A DNA stretch of 59,427 nt from DASRHK01 sp035650495 (GCA_035650495.1 DASRHK010000177.1:1-59427); one strand, 5' to 3'; shown: positions 25,229 through 33,139, numbered from the stretch's first letter. The notes: a model not told the origin generated them from the sequence alone. Translations and numbers: made by a program.

Positions 25229-25984
25229 TCAGGCGGCCAGTCGCGCGGCGCTCAGAAGCCCGACCGGCTCGGCGAGCATCGCGAGCGGCGCAGTCTTCAG
25301 CAGACGGATCTTGCGATCGTCGGACTGGATGAGGCCCTTGGTGCTGAAGCGCGTCAGCACGCGGCAGACCGTTTCGGTCGCGAGCCGCAGATGGTTGGCG
25401 ATGTCGCCGCGGCTCATCGGCAGCCGCGCCGGCGTGCCGGGCAGCGGATGCAGCCGCGCGTTCATGTCGAGCAGGAAGGCGGCGACGCGCTGATCGGCGT
25501 TGTAGTCGCCGGCGAGCGCTTGGGCCTGCGCGAGATCGCAGCTCATGCGCTGGAGCAATCGCTGCGCCAGCGCTGGCGACTCCGTGAGCTTCTGCATCAC
25601 CAGCGCCTTCGGCACGCGGCAGACCTGCGAGGGGACGACCGCGACCGCGGACGCCGGATAGCGCTCCGCACCGAGCGCATCGAGGCCGACGAGATCGCCC
25701 GGCAGATGGAAGCCGCGCACGCGCTCGTTGCCTTCGTCGTCGATCGTCACCGACTTCACGCAGCCGGCGCGCACGACGTAGATCGCGTTGGCCGCGTCAT
25801 GCGCCGCGAACAGCGTGCGGCCCGCTTCCGCGAGCGATACGTGCGACTGCACGAGCGCGTTCCATTGCGCCACGGCCGCGTCGCAAAGGCCGCCGATCAT
25901 GCATTGCTGCGAGGCGGGGCAGAGCGCGCAGTTCGGTCGCGCGGTGGTCGATTCAGAGCGTTGCGGAGCGAGGTCGAAGGGCAT
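25229..25984 (-). CDS. fnr: FNR-type oxygen-sensing transcriptional regulator
   Basis: CRP/FNR-family regulator of 251 residues (start ATG 25984). The four [4Fe-4S] ligands are all present: Cys19, Cys22 and Cys28 in CALCPASQQC (C-x2-C-x5-C as in E. coli FNR), and Cys122 in SQVCRVP at the same number as in E. coli. The cyclic-nucleotide-like beta-roll spans about 50-135 and the C-terminal helix-turn-helix is at about 190-212. The recognition helix reads ATETVCRVL: the Glu and Arg that read TTGA-TCAA are kept, but the usual Ser is Cys207. It should dimerise without oxygen and bind the eight boxes in this window. A minus-strand terminator follows it. fixJ and fixL lie upstream on the same strand. 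Confidence 0.95.
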   Translation of the reverse strand: MPFDLAPQRSESTTARPNCALCPASQQCMIGGLCDAAVAQWNALVQSHVSLAEAGRTLFAAHDAANAIYVVRAGCVKSVTIDDEGNERVRGFHLPGDLVGLDALGAERYPASAVAVVPSQVCRVPKALVMQKLTESPALAQRLLQRMSCDLAQAQALAGDYNADQRVAAFLLDMNARLHPLPGTPARLPMSRGDIANHLRLATETVCRVLTRFSTKGLIQSDDRKIRLLKTAPLAMLAEPVGLLSAARLAA

Positions 25985-26048
25985 GGCGCACATCCGGTTT
26001 GAAGTGCGTCCAGCGTGAGGCACCGCGAACGGCGCGAAAATCCGGAAT

Positions 26049-26070
26049 TACCCGCATGCGATTGCGGGTA
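26049..26070. promoter_or_regulatory. Inverted repeat between fixJ and fnr
   Basis: TACCCGCA-N6-TGCGGGTA, a perfect 8-base inverted repeat with its centre 75 bases upstream of the fnr start and 33 bases after the fixJ stop. No T tract follows on the minus strand, so an operator for fnr (for FixJ or another regulator) is as likely as a terminator. Confidence 0.5.
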
Positions 26071-26092
26071 GTACGGATGCCGCCCTGGGGAC

Positions 26093-26707
26093 CTACGCGT
26101 CCTGGAGGGTCAGGATCATGCGCACCAGCTGTGCGAGCGAGCGCACGCCCATCTTCTCGAGGATGCGCGCGCGATGCAGCTCCACCGTGCGCTCGCTGAT
26201 CCCGAGCTCGATCGCCACGACCTTGTTGGCCTGGCCGTCGGCGATGCGCTTGGCGACTTCGCGCTCGCGCTCGGTGAGCTCGGCCCAGCGCCGCTCGATC
26301 TCCTCGCGCTGGCGAAGCACCTCGCGCTGCTGCATCTCTTCTTCGAGCGCGCGCTGCACGCGACGGATCAGCTCGTCGTCGTTGAACGGCTTCTGCAGGA
26401 AGTCCATCGCGCCGGCGCGCATCGCTTCGACGGCCATCGGCACGTCGCCGTGACCGGTGATGAAGATCACCGGCAGCGCGCAGCGCTTCCGGTTGAGCTC
26501 CTCCTGCAGCTCGAGCCCGCCCATCTTCGGCATCCGCACGTCGAGCAGCAGGCACCCCGACATTTCGGGCTGGTACTGCTTCAGGAAATCGCGCGGGTCG
26601 GCGAAGGTGCGCGTCGCGAGCCCGACGGATTTCAGCAGCATCGCAATTGAGTCGGCGACCGCTTCCTCGTCGTCGACGATGTAGACCGTCTGTGGAGAGC
26701 TGCTCAT
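26093..26707 (-). CDS. fixJ: FixJ-family response regulator
   Basis: Two-component response regulator of 204 residues. The receiver domain (about 6-120) has the acidic pair Asp12/Asp13 and phospho-acceptor Asp56 (LLLDVRMP), plus Lys in LQKPF. The C-terminal LuxR/NarL-type helix-turn-helix reads LTEREREVAKRIADGQANKVVAIELGISERTVELHRARILEKMGV. It overlaps fixL (ATGA), so it is the cognate partner of that oxygen-sensing kinase. In rhizobia FixJ activates fixK; here the next gene downstream is fnr, so the same cascade is likely (inference). The inverted repeat upstream of fnr is a candidate site. Confidence 0.93.
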   Translation of the reverse strand: MSSSPQTVYIVDDEEAVADSIAMLLKSVGLATRTFADPRDFLKQYQPEMSGCLLLDVRMPKMGGLELQEELNRKRCALPVIFITGHGDVPMAVEAMRAGAMDFLQKPFNDDELIRRVQRALEEEMQQREVLRQREEIERRWAELTEREREVAKRIADGQANKVVAIELGISERTVELHRARILEKMGVRSLAQLVRMILTLQDA

Positions 26708-28617
26708 TTGGTCTCCTCGTGCGCGGCGGGAAGGCGCACCTGGAATGTCGTTCCGCCCCATGCGTTGGTCGAGAACTGCAAGCTTCCGTTGTGCGCCTTG
26801 ATGATGGACTTGCAGATGGAAAGGCCGAGGCCGATGCCCTGCGCCTTGGTGGTGAAGAACGGCTCGAACAGCCGCTCCGCCACCGACGCCGGAATGCCGG
26901 GACCGCTGTCGGCGACCTGGATCTCCACCCAATCGCCGTCGACGCGGGTCGACACCTGCACCATGTCGCCCGAGGCCCGCTGCGCCATCGCATCGAAAGC
27001 GTTGCGGATGAGATTCAGCACGACCTGCTGGATCTGCACGCCGTCGGCGAGCACGGGCGGCGCCCGCTGGGCGAGCGCCTCGACGAGCCGGAACCCGCTC
27101 TGGCGGAGCTCGAACTCGCTCAAGCGCATCACCTCGTGGACCAGCTGGTTGACGTCCTGCGGCTTGCGCACCTCGTCGCGCTTGCGCAGCAGATTGCGCA
27201 GCCCGCGGATGACGTCGCCGGCGCGCTCGGCCTGCTGGCTGATCTTCTCGAGCGTCCCGCCGAGATCCTCCGGCCGCGCCTGTCCCGACATGAGCATGCG
27301 CCGGCACGCGCTCGCGTAATTGGCGATCGCCGTGAGCGGCTGATTCACCTCGTGCGCGATGCCGCTGACCATCTCGCCCAGCGTGCCGATGCGGCCGACG
27401 TGCGTCAGGCGGCTGCGCAGCTGCTCGGCTTCCGCGGTCGCCTCCAGCAGCGCGCTGCGGTCGACGATCTCGCTGATCACGATCAGCGGCTGGCCTTCCG
27501 CGTCGGATGCGATCGAGACGTGCGTCAGCGCATGGAAGCAGCTGCCGTCGCTGCGGCAGTAGCGGCTCTCGAATTCTCCCTGCCGGCCCGATTCGACCGC
27601 GGCCCGCATGTGCTCGGCGGCGGCCGCGCGATCTTCCTCGAAGATCAGATCGGATTGGCGGAGCTCGGCAAGCGCCTCGACGTCGCGGCCGAGCAGTGCG
27701 CGAGCGGCCGGGTTCGCAGCCGTGATGCGGCCGCGCGGCTCGGTGATCAGGATCGCGGTCGGTGCGTTCTCGAACACGAGGCGCAGATTCTCCTCGCTGC
27801 GGCGCAGCTGCTCCTCCTGCTGCTTGCGCTGCGTGATGTCGCGCAGGATGACGGTGAACACCTTGCCGCCCTGCGTCTCGGCTTGCGAGATCGACGCGTC
27901 GATCGGGAACTCGCTGCCATCCGTGCGCAGGCCCATGATCGGCCGTGCACCGCCCATCGCGCGACGCGAGACGCCGGTCTCGCCGAAGCGATCGATGTGG
28001 CTGCGATGCGCGCCGCGGAAGCGCTGCGGGATGAAGCGGTCGATCGGCTCGCCGATCGCCTGCGCCGCCGGACAGCCGAACATCTTCTCGGCGGCGGCGT
28101 TGAACAGCACGATGCGCTGGTCCGCGTCGATCGAGATGATCGCGTCCATCGCCGAGTCGATGATGCCGGACAGCCGAGCGCTCGACTCGCGGATCTGCTC
28201 CTCGGCCTGCCGGCGCTGCGTGATGTCGCGCAGGATGCCGACGTAGCCGTGATCTTCCTCGGTGCGGAACTCGCCGACCGACAGGTCGATCGGGAAGGTG
28301 GACCCGTCCTTGCGCCGCGCGACCACTTCGCGGCCGATGCCGATGATGCGCCGCTCGCCCGTGCGCTGATAGCGCTCGAGATAGCCGTCGTGCTCTGTGC
28401 GATACGGGTCGGGCATCAGCATCGACACATTGCGTCCCAGCACTTCGTCCTCGACGTAGCCGAACAGGCGCTGCGCAGCCGCATTGAAGCGGGTGACGCG
28501 GCCGCGCTCGTCGATCAGGATCATCGCGTCGACGGCGGCGTCGAGCAGCGCGGTCAGCCGCGTCTGCGCGACCGGTGTGCGCGGCGCGGAGATGGAGCTT
28601 TGCGAGGTCCCCGGCAT
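26704..28617 (-). CDS. fixL: FixL-type heme PAS sensor histidine kinase
   Basis: Soluble kinase of 637 residues with three PAS domains (about 18-135, 147-265, 275-390) and HisKA/HATPase domains (H-box His422 in GIAHEVNQPLTA; DSGPGIP; GIGLGLSICKSII). PAS1 reads DPYRTEHDGYLERY and RRIIGIGREV: His76 and Arg96 fit the heme ligand and O2-sensing Arg of Bradyrhizobium FixL (His200 and Arg220, also 20 apart). PAS2 has a similar His204/Arg225 pair. It should therefore bind heme and be inhibited by oxygen. I start at ATG 28617, because a start at 28653 would put the FNR box inside the gene. It has no membrane segments. It diverges from the HDAC operon. Confidence 0.92.
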   Translation of the reverse strand: MPGTSQSSISAPRTPVAQTRLTALLDAAVDAMILIDERGRVTRFNAAAQRLFGYVEDEVLGRNVSMLMPDPYRTEHDGYLERYQRTGERRIIGIGREVVARRKDGSTFPIDLSVGEFRTEEDHGYVGILRDITQRRQAEEQIRESSARLSGIIDSAMDAIISIDADQRIVLFNAAAEKMFGCPAAQAIGEPIDRFIPQRFRGAHRSHIDRFGETGVSRRAMGGARPIMGLRTDGSEFPIDASISQAETQGGKVFTVILRDITQRKQQEEQLRRSEENLRLVFENAPTAILITEPRGRITAANPAARALLGRDVEALAELRQSDLIFEEDRAAAAEHMRAAVESGRQGEFESRYCRSDGSCFHALTHVSIASDAEGQPLIVISEIVDRSALLEATAEAEQLRSRLTHVGRIGTLGEMVSGIAHEVNQPLTAIANYASACRRMLMSGQARPEDLGGTLEKISQQAERAGDVIRGLRNLLRKRDEVRKPQDVNQLVHEVMRLSEFELRQSGFRLVEALAQRAPPVLADGVQIQQVVLNLIRNAFDAMAQRASGDMVQVSTRVDGDWVEIQVADSGPGIPASVAERLFEPFFTTKAQGIGLGLSICKSIIKAHNGSLQFSTNAWGGTTFQVRLPAAHEETK

Positions 28618-28639
28618 CGCCGACAGTGTGCAAGTGCCA

Positions 28640-28653
28640 TTGATTTGGATCAA
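28640..28653 (+). promoter_or_regulatory. FNR-type box upstream of the HDAC/GNAT/MgtC operon
   Basis: TTGATTTGGATCAA, a perfect FNR consensus. With its centre at -41.5, a -10 GACAAT falls exactly at 28676-28681 and transcription would start near 28688, 18 bases before ATG 28706. For the divergent fixL it lies only 29.5 bases from the start codon and could repress. Confidence 0.88.
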
Positions 28654-28705
28654 CCCGTCACGGCCGGATCAGCGCGACAATGCGGCTCCCTCGGAACGCC
28701 GCGCC

Positions 28706-29647
28706 ATGACCTATCGGCCGCTCGCCTGGATCACGCATCCGGACTGCCTCAAGCACGAGATGCCCGGCGGGCATCCGGAGAGTCCGCGGCGTCTGGTTGC
28801 GATCGAGGATCGGCTGCGCGCCGCCGGCCTTGCGGATTTCGTCGACCGCTACGAAGCGCCGCTCGCGCCGAAGGACGCACTCCTCGCCGTGCACGATGCG
28901 GCGCATGTAGACCGGGTCCTGCACGCAGACACGCGAAGCGGACCGTTCGCGCACGACGGCGACACGGTCCAGATCGATCACACCTTGCACGCGGCGTTGC
29001 GCGCCGCGGGCGCGGGCATGCTCGGCGTCGATCTCACCATCGACGGCAAGGCCGGGCTGGCGTTCTGCGCGGTGCGGCCGCCCGGACATCACGCAGAGCG
29101 CGCACGCGTGATGGGCTTCTGCTTCTTCAACAACATCGCGGTTGCCGCGGCGCACGCGCTGCGTCGCGGGCTCGATCGCGTCGCCATCCTCGACTTCGAT
29201 CTGCACTACGGCAATGGCACGGCGGACGTCTTCATGAACGATCCGCGCGTCGAGCTCTACTCGACGTATCAGCATCCGCTCTATCCGTACTGGACCGGGG
29301 CGCCGCACGCGCCGAACCTGATCGACGTGCCGCTCGCGCCATACACCGGCGGCGACGCGCTGCGCAATGCGGTCGCCGAGCGTTGGCTGCCGCGCCTGGA
29401 GAAGCAGAGGCCACAGATCCTTCTCGTCTCCGCCGGATTCGACGCGCACGCCGACGATCCCCTCGGCGACTTGCGCTGGAGCTACGACGACTATCGCTGG
29501 CTCGGCTCGGTGATCGACGAGGTCGCGCAGGAGTGCTGCGACGGGCGCGTCGTCGCGATGCTCGAAGGCGGCTACGACCTGCACGCGCTCTCCCGCAGCG
29601 TCGAAAGCTTCGTGCGCGCGTTCCTCGGCGAGGAGATTCCCGTGTGA
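28706..29647 (+). CDS. HDAC-family (AcuC-like) zinc deacetylase
   Basis: Zinc-dependent amidohydrolase of 313 residues that removes acetyl groups from protein lysines or from polyamines. Active-site signs: RPPGHHAE with tandem His128-His129; DFDLHYGNGT with zinc ligands Asp165 and His167; and Asp246 in SAGFDAH. The normal GNG loop follows, but the usual second His after the ligand His is Tyr168. It is joined to a GNAT gene by a GTGA overlap, like acuC and acuA of Bacillus, which control acetyl-CoA synthetase by acetylation. That suggests a reversible acetylation switch at low oxygen (inference). FNR control is supported by the promoter. Confidence 0.9.
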   Translation: MTYRPLAWITHPDCLKHEMPGGHPESPRRLVAIEDRLRAAGLADFVDRYEAPLAPKDALLAVHDAAHVDRVLHADTRSGPFAHDGDTVQIDHTLHAALRAAGAGMLGVDLTIDGKAGLAFCAVRPPGHHAERARVMGFCFFNNIAVAAAHALRRGLDRVAILDFDLHYGNGTADVFMNDPRVELYSTYQHPLYPYWTGAPHAPNLIDVPLAPYTGGDALRNAVAERWLPRLEKQRPQILLVSAGFDAHADDPLGDLRWSYDDYRWLGSVIDEVAQECCDGRVVAMLEGGYDLHALSRSVESFVRAFLGEEIPV

Positions 29648-30207
29648 GCGGCGTCATCGTCGAAGCGCATGCTCGCAAGCAGGGCGGCGCGACGCGCGTC
29701 GATCACGTCGTCGAGCTCGCACCGGGGCTGCGCTATCTGGTGCGGCCGGTGTCACCGGACGACGAGCCGGCCATGGTGCGCTTGCTGGAGCGCATGACCA
29801 CAGACGAAGTGCGCATGCGCTTCTTCTGCTGCATGCGCCACTTCGGTCATGCGCTGGTCAGCTGCATGGTGCAGCCCGACGACGCGCAACGCATCGGCCT
29901 CGTCGCCGTTCCGGAATACACCGCGGCCGACAACATCGTCGCCGACGGCATGCTGATCAGCGAGCCCGACGGACAGCGCGCCGAATTCGCGATCCTGGTG
30001 CATCGCGATCACGCACAGCACGGCCTCGGCCGGCATCTGATCGAGTGCCTGATCGCGCAAGGGCGCGCGCGCGGCGTGCGCCAGGTCTACGGCATCGTGC
30101 TCGCCGACAACCACAAGATGCTCGTGCTCGCGACCGAGATGGGATTCGTGACGCGCGCGAATCCGGACGATCGAGCCACGGTGCGCGTGGAGCTCGACCT
30201 CGCATGA
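29644..30207 (+). CDS. GNAT acetyltransferase (Pat/AcuA-like)
   Basis: Acetyl-CoA-dependent N-acetyltransferase of 187 residues. The N-terminal YLVRPVSPDDEPAMVRLLERMTTDEVRMRFF strongly resembles the GNAT domain of the Pat protein-lysine acetyltransferases. The acetyl-CoA loop is HRDHAQHGLGRHLI. It starts at GTG 29644, overlapping the deacetylase stop, so the writer and the eraser of acetylation are coupled in one message. No nucleotide-binding or other regulatory domain is fused to it, unlike full-length Pat. The substrate is not known; acyl-CoA synthetases are the usual targets. Confidence 0.9.
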   Translation: MSGVIVEAHARKQGGATRVDHVVELAPGLRYLVRPVSPDDEPAMVRLLERMTTDEVRMRFFCCMRHFGHALVSCMVQPDDAQRIGLVAVPEYTAADNIVADGMLISEPDGQRAEFAILVHRDHAQHGLGRHLIECLIAQGRARGVRQVYGIVLADNHKMLVLATEMGFVTRANPDDRATVRVELDLA

Positions 30208-31436
30208 ACGAGCTCGACGCCCTCGGCGTCTTCGCCCTGAGCGTGGGCATCGGCCTGCTGCTCGGGCTCGAGCGTGAGCGTCGCCCGCAGGCGAAGGCTG
30301 GCCTGCGCACGTTCGCGCTGACCGCGCTGCTCGGCACCGGCTCCGCGCTGATCGCGCAGCAAGCGCCCGCGCCCTGGCTGTTGCCCGTGGGCCTTCTCGC
30401 TTGCGCGCTGATGATGATCGCCGCGGATCGGCAATCGACCGAGCCCGCGGACACGACGACGACCATCGCGCTGCTCTTGTGCTTCACCTACGGCGCGATG
30501 CTCTGGCACGGTCACACCCGGCTGACCGTGGCGCTCGCGCTGGCGACGACGTCGCTGCTCTATTTCAAGACCGAGCTGCACGAGGTCTCGCACAAGCTGT
30601 CGCGCCAGGACATCGTCTCGTTCCTGCAGTTCGCGGTGATCACCTTCATCGTGCTGCCGCTCCTGCCCGACACGGGCTACGGGCCATACCAGTCGCTCAA
30701 TCCGTACCGCATCTGGCTGATCGTCGTGTTGATCGCGGGCATCGGCCTCGCCGGCTACGTAGCGCTTCGACTGCGCGGGACCGAAGGCGGCGCCGCATTG
30801 CTCGGCGTGCTCGGCGGATTGATCTCGAGCACCGCGACGACGCTCGTGTTCGCGCGCAAGGTGCGGGAGGAACCCGATCGCGAATCGCAGTCGGCGTTCA
30901 TCGTCCTGATCGCGAACCTCGTGCTGCTCGTGAGGCTCGCTTTTCTCGCGACGGTGCTGGCGCCCGGCGCGCTGCCGAGCGTGGCGCCGATGCTCGCGCT
31001 CGGCATGGCGGCTGGCGTCATCGTCCCTCTGCGCCTGTGGCGCCTCGCGGCCGGCCATGCATCGACGCAAGAGCTGCCGGCGAAGAACCCCGTCGAGCTG
31101 GTCCCGGCGCTTTCGTTTGGCGCGATTTACGCAGGATCGCTGGTGCTCACCGCGTGGCTGTCGGACGCCTTCGGCACGAAGGGCATTTACGCGCTGGCCC
31201 CGGTGCTCGGTCTGACCGACATGGATGCGATCACGCTGTCGTCGCTCAAGCTCTTCAACACGCAGCAGCTCAGTGGCCGCGAGCTCGCGATCGCCATCGC
31301 GCTCGCGCTGGCGTCGAACCTGATCTTCAAGGCGTCGATCGCGGGCGTGGTCGGCGGCGCGGTACTCGCGCGCCGGATCGTGCTCGGCTTCGCCTGCGTG
31401 CTCGCGGGACTCGCCGCTGGCGTCGCGATCGCTTAG
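30204..31436 (+). CDS. MgtC/SapB-family membrane protein with DUF4010
   Basis: Integral inner-membrane protein of 410 residues with about 11-12 hydrophobic helices. The N-terminal MgtC/SapB part has VGIGLLLGLERERRP and LRTFALTALLGTG; the rest is DUF4010 (LLGVLGGLISSTATTLVFARK and DMDAITLSSLKLFN). The function of this type is unknown; MgtC itself relates to magnesium limitation and ATP synthase control. It is coupled to the GNAT gene by ATGA, so it is the third gene of the FNR-controlled operon. Its stop overlaps the convergent quinone reductase stop in TTAG. Confidence 0.9.
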   Translation: MNELDALGVFALSVGIGLLLGLERERRPQAKAGLRTFALTALLGTGSALIAQQAPAPWLLPVGLLACALMMIAADRQSTEPADTTTTIALLLCFTYGAMLWHGHTRLTVALALATTSLLYFKTELHEVSHKLSRQDIVSFLQFAVITFIVLPLLPDTGYGPYQSLNPYRIWLIVVLIAGIGLAGYVALRLRGTEGGAALLGVLGGLISSTATTLVFARKVREEPDRESQSAFIVLIANLVLLVRLAFLATVLAPGALPSVAPMLALGMAAGVIVPLRLWRLAAGHASTQELPAKNPVELVPALSFGAIYAGSLVLTAWLSDAFGTKGIYALAPVLGLTDMDAITLSSLKLFNTQQLSGRELAIAIALALASNLIFKASIAGVVGGAVLARRIVLGFACVLAGLAAGVAIA

Positions 31437-32017
31437 CGCGCCTGGCGACCGCAGCGGCGCAACCGCTGCAGCCATTGCTGGCGCTTCGACGGGCTCAGGT
31501 TCTCCACCATGCCGACCAGCGACTCGCGGATCGGCCCGATGCCGCAGAAGCCGAGCACGTTGCGCTCGAGGCTCTTCAGGCTGTGCGCGCCGAAGTACCA
31601 GCGATACACCAGCGCCGGCATGCCCATCGTGACGACGATGCGCGCGCTGCGGCCGTGGAGCAGCTTGCGGTGCTCGCGGTCGTCGCGCGCCGGCACGGCG
31701 AAACCAGGGCGGGCGATCTGCTCGAGGAATCCTTTGAGCAGCGCGGGCATCGCGCCGAGCCACAGCGGGTAGCAGAAGACCAGATGCTGCGACCACTGGA
31801 TGTCGGCCTGCGCGCGCCGGATGCATTCGACCGGTGCCGAATCCTCCCACTCGCGCTTGCTGCGCAGGATGGGGAAGTCGAGCCGGCCGATCTCGAGCAC
31901 GCGCACGTCATGCGCGGCTTCACGCGCGCCGTCGGCGTAGGCGTTCGCCAGCGCGACGCCGAAATGCCCCGGCTCCGGATCGGGATGACCCTGCACGATC
32001 AGGATGCGCGACGGCAT
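31433..32017 (-). CDS. NAD(P)H:quinone oxidoreductase-like flavoprotein (KefF/MdaB type)
   Basis: Flavodoxin-fold protein of 194 residues with the N-terminal FMN/FAD loop ILIVQGHPDPEPGHF, the central FCYPLWLGAMPALLKGFLEQ and the segment TMGMPALVYRWYFG, as in the two-electron quinone reductases and the Kef ancillary proteins. It should reduce quinones without making radicals. No potassium-efflux gene lies nearby, so MdaB-like protection is as likely as a Kef role. It lies 16 bases after the DksA-like gene and is probably cotranscribed from the FNR box at 32463. The C-terminus is basic. Confidence 0.88.
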   Translation of the reverse strand: MPSRILIVQGHPDPEPGHFGVALANAYADGAREAAHDVRVLEIGRLDFPILRSKREWEDSAPVECIRRAQADIQWSQHLVFCYPLWLGAMPALLKGFLEQIARPGFAVPARDDREHRKLLHGRSARIVVTMGMPALVYRWYFGAHSLKSLERNVLGFCGIGPIRESLVGMVENLSPSKRQQWLQRLRRCGRQAR

Positions 32018-32033
32018 CGCGAAGCTCCGCGGA

Positions 32034-32405
32034 TCAGACGGCGGTGCGCGCCTTCGAGGGCTTGCGGCGCCGCTCCTCGGCCTTGACGCAGCGCGTGCAC
32101 ACCGTCGCGAACGGCATCGCCTGCAGGCGCTGCATCTCGATGCGCTCGCCGCAGCGCTCGCACAGCGGATACAAGCCGGCCTCGACGCGCGACAGCGCGT
32201 GATCGATCTGCCTGAGATCCGTCGTGGTGGCCGTCTCGAGTCGCGCGAGCACTTCGTCGTTCTCACGCTCGGTGACTTGCTCCTTGAAGTCGGCTGACAC
32301 CGGGCCGTCCTTGTGGTGACGATCGTGGCGGATGCGATCCAGCCGGTGGCCGAACTCGGTGCGCATCGTGCGCAAGCGCTCGATCAGGGAGTGCAATTCG
32401 TTCAT
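32034..32405 (-). CDS. TraR/DksA-family zinc-finger protein
   Basis: The 123-residue protein has an N-terminal coiled-coil stretch and a C-terminal zinc finger with Cys82, Cys85, Cys103 and Cys106 (CERC...CTRC). DksA-type proteins enter the RNA polymerase secondary channel and modulate initiation. It is shorter than DksA (about 150), and the acidic DxxDxA tip motif is not obvious; the tip region reads ENDEVLARLETAT, so activity may differ from true DksA. It begins the small operon with the quinone reductase. The upstream FNR-type box suggests a low-oxygen-specific modulator of transcription. Confidence 0.88.
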   Translation of the reverse strand: MNELHSLIERLRTMRTEFGHRLDRIRHDRHHKDGPVSADFKEQVTERENDEVLARLETATTTDLRQIDHALSRVEAGLYPLCERCGERIEMQRLQAMPFATVCTRCVKAEERRRKPSKARTAV

Positions 32406-32462
32406 GGCGATCGTCCGCGTGGTGAGATGCGATCAGTGTCGCGGCGGTCGCCCGCGGGCGCA

Positions 32463-32476
32463 TTGATCTGGGTCAA
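32463..32476 (-). promoter_or_regulatory. FNR-type box upstream of the DksA-like gene
   Basis: TTGATCTGGGTCAA overlaps the stop codon of the tauE-like gene. With its centre at -41.5, the -10 would be GACACT (32435-32440) and transcription would start near 32428, 23 bases before ATG 32405. Confidence 0.75.
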
Positions 32477-33072
32477 GCGCGCGCAGCGCACCAGCCGAGC
32501 GGGTCGGCGCCGTGCCAGGCAATCGCGATCGTCATCGCGACGCCGATCAGGATCAGGGCGAATCCCGCCGCGGCACGCAGCGCCACCCGTCGCGTTCCGA
32601 GCGCGTCGACGAGTGCGCCGCTCGCCCAGAGGAGCGGCGTGGTGCCGATGCCGAACGCGCCTGCGAGCAGCGCGCCAGCCCTCGCGTCGCCGGAGAAGCT
32701 CGCGAGCAGCAAGACGCCATAGAGAGCTCCGCAGGGAAGCGCGGCCCACAGCAAGCCTTGAACGAAGAGACGCACGGCCACCGGCCCTCGCGTGGGGCGC
32801 AGCGTCGGCCGCTCGCAGCAAGACTGCCGTGCCGAACGCGACCGCAGCTGCCACGCGCCGGCGAGGATCATCGCGAGCGCTGCGCCGAGCTGAAGCCAGC
32901 GGCCGACAGCGACATCGGGCAAGCGCGCCAGCAGCCAACTCCCCGCGCCACCGGCGACTGCGCCGAGCAACGCATAACCTGCGACGCGCCCCGCATTGAC
33001 GATCAGTTGCGCGTGAGACGCAGGCAGATCGCCACGGCTGCGCAGCTGCGCGGCGTTGAGCGCGCCGCACAT
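32473..33072 (-). CDS. Sulfite exporter TauE/SafE-type membrane protein, start lost by frameshift
   Basis: Membrane protein with about six helices, of the TauE/SafE type often found at the end of cbb3 oxidase clusters, where a role in copper handling or oxidase maturation is suspected. The only in-frame start is ATG 33072, giving 199 residues, but it cuts the first helix. In the same frame, bases 33073-33135 encode the missing family N-terminus (VELTAPAFLVAGLATAPHCAL) without any start codon. Adding one A between 33137 and 33138 would create ATG ATC GTC GAG and a start overlapping a restored ccoS stop. So the gene is probably frameshifted, or there is a sequence error. Motifs kept include FVQGLLWAALPCGALYG and LLAGAFGIGTTPLL. 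Confidence 0.75.
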   Translation of the reverse strand: MCGALNAAQLRSRGDLPASHAQLIVNAGRVAGYALLGAVAGGAGSWLLARLPDVAVGRWLQLGAALAMILAGAWQLRSRSARQSCCERPTLRPTRGPVAVRLFVQGLLWAALPCGALYGVLLLASFSGDARAGALLAGAFGIGTTPLLWASGALVDALGTRRVALRAAAGFALILIGVAMTIAIAWHGADPLGWCAARA

Positions 33073-33136
33073 CAGCGCGCAGTGCGGCGCGGTGGCGAGG
33101 CCGGCGACGAGGAATGCGGGCGCGGTGAGCTCGACG

Positions 33137-33138
33137 AC
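33137..33138 (-). other. Probable single-base deletion at the ccoS/tauE junction
   Basis: On the minus strand the junction reads GCG CGA TG|T CGT CGA. One extra A at the bar yields a TGA stop for ccoS and an ATG start for tauE in the ATGA arrangement that many neighbours use. As written, ccoS has no stop for about 240 codons and tauE has no proper start. Confidence 0.7.
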
Positions 33139-33139
33139 A

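Noticed and set aside
26647..30207. A 1186-codon open frame ending in the GNAT gene
   Set aside because: The upstream part is antisense to fixL and out of frame with the deacetylase; only the GNAT part has family motifs.
32402..33139. A long C-terminal extension of CcoS
   Set aside because: It is an out-of-frame, Arg-rich reading of the tauE-like gene; a one-base deletion explains it better.
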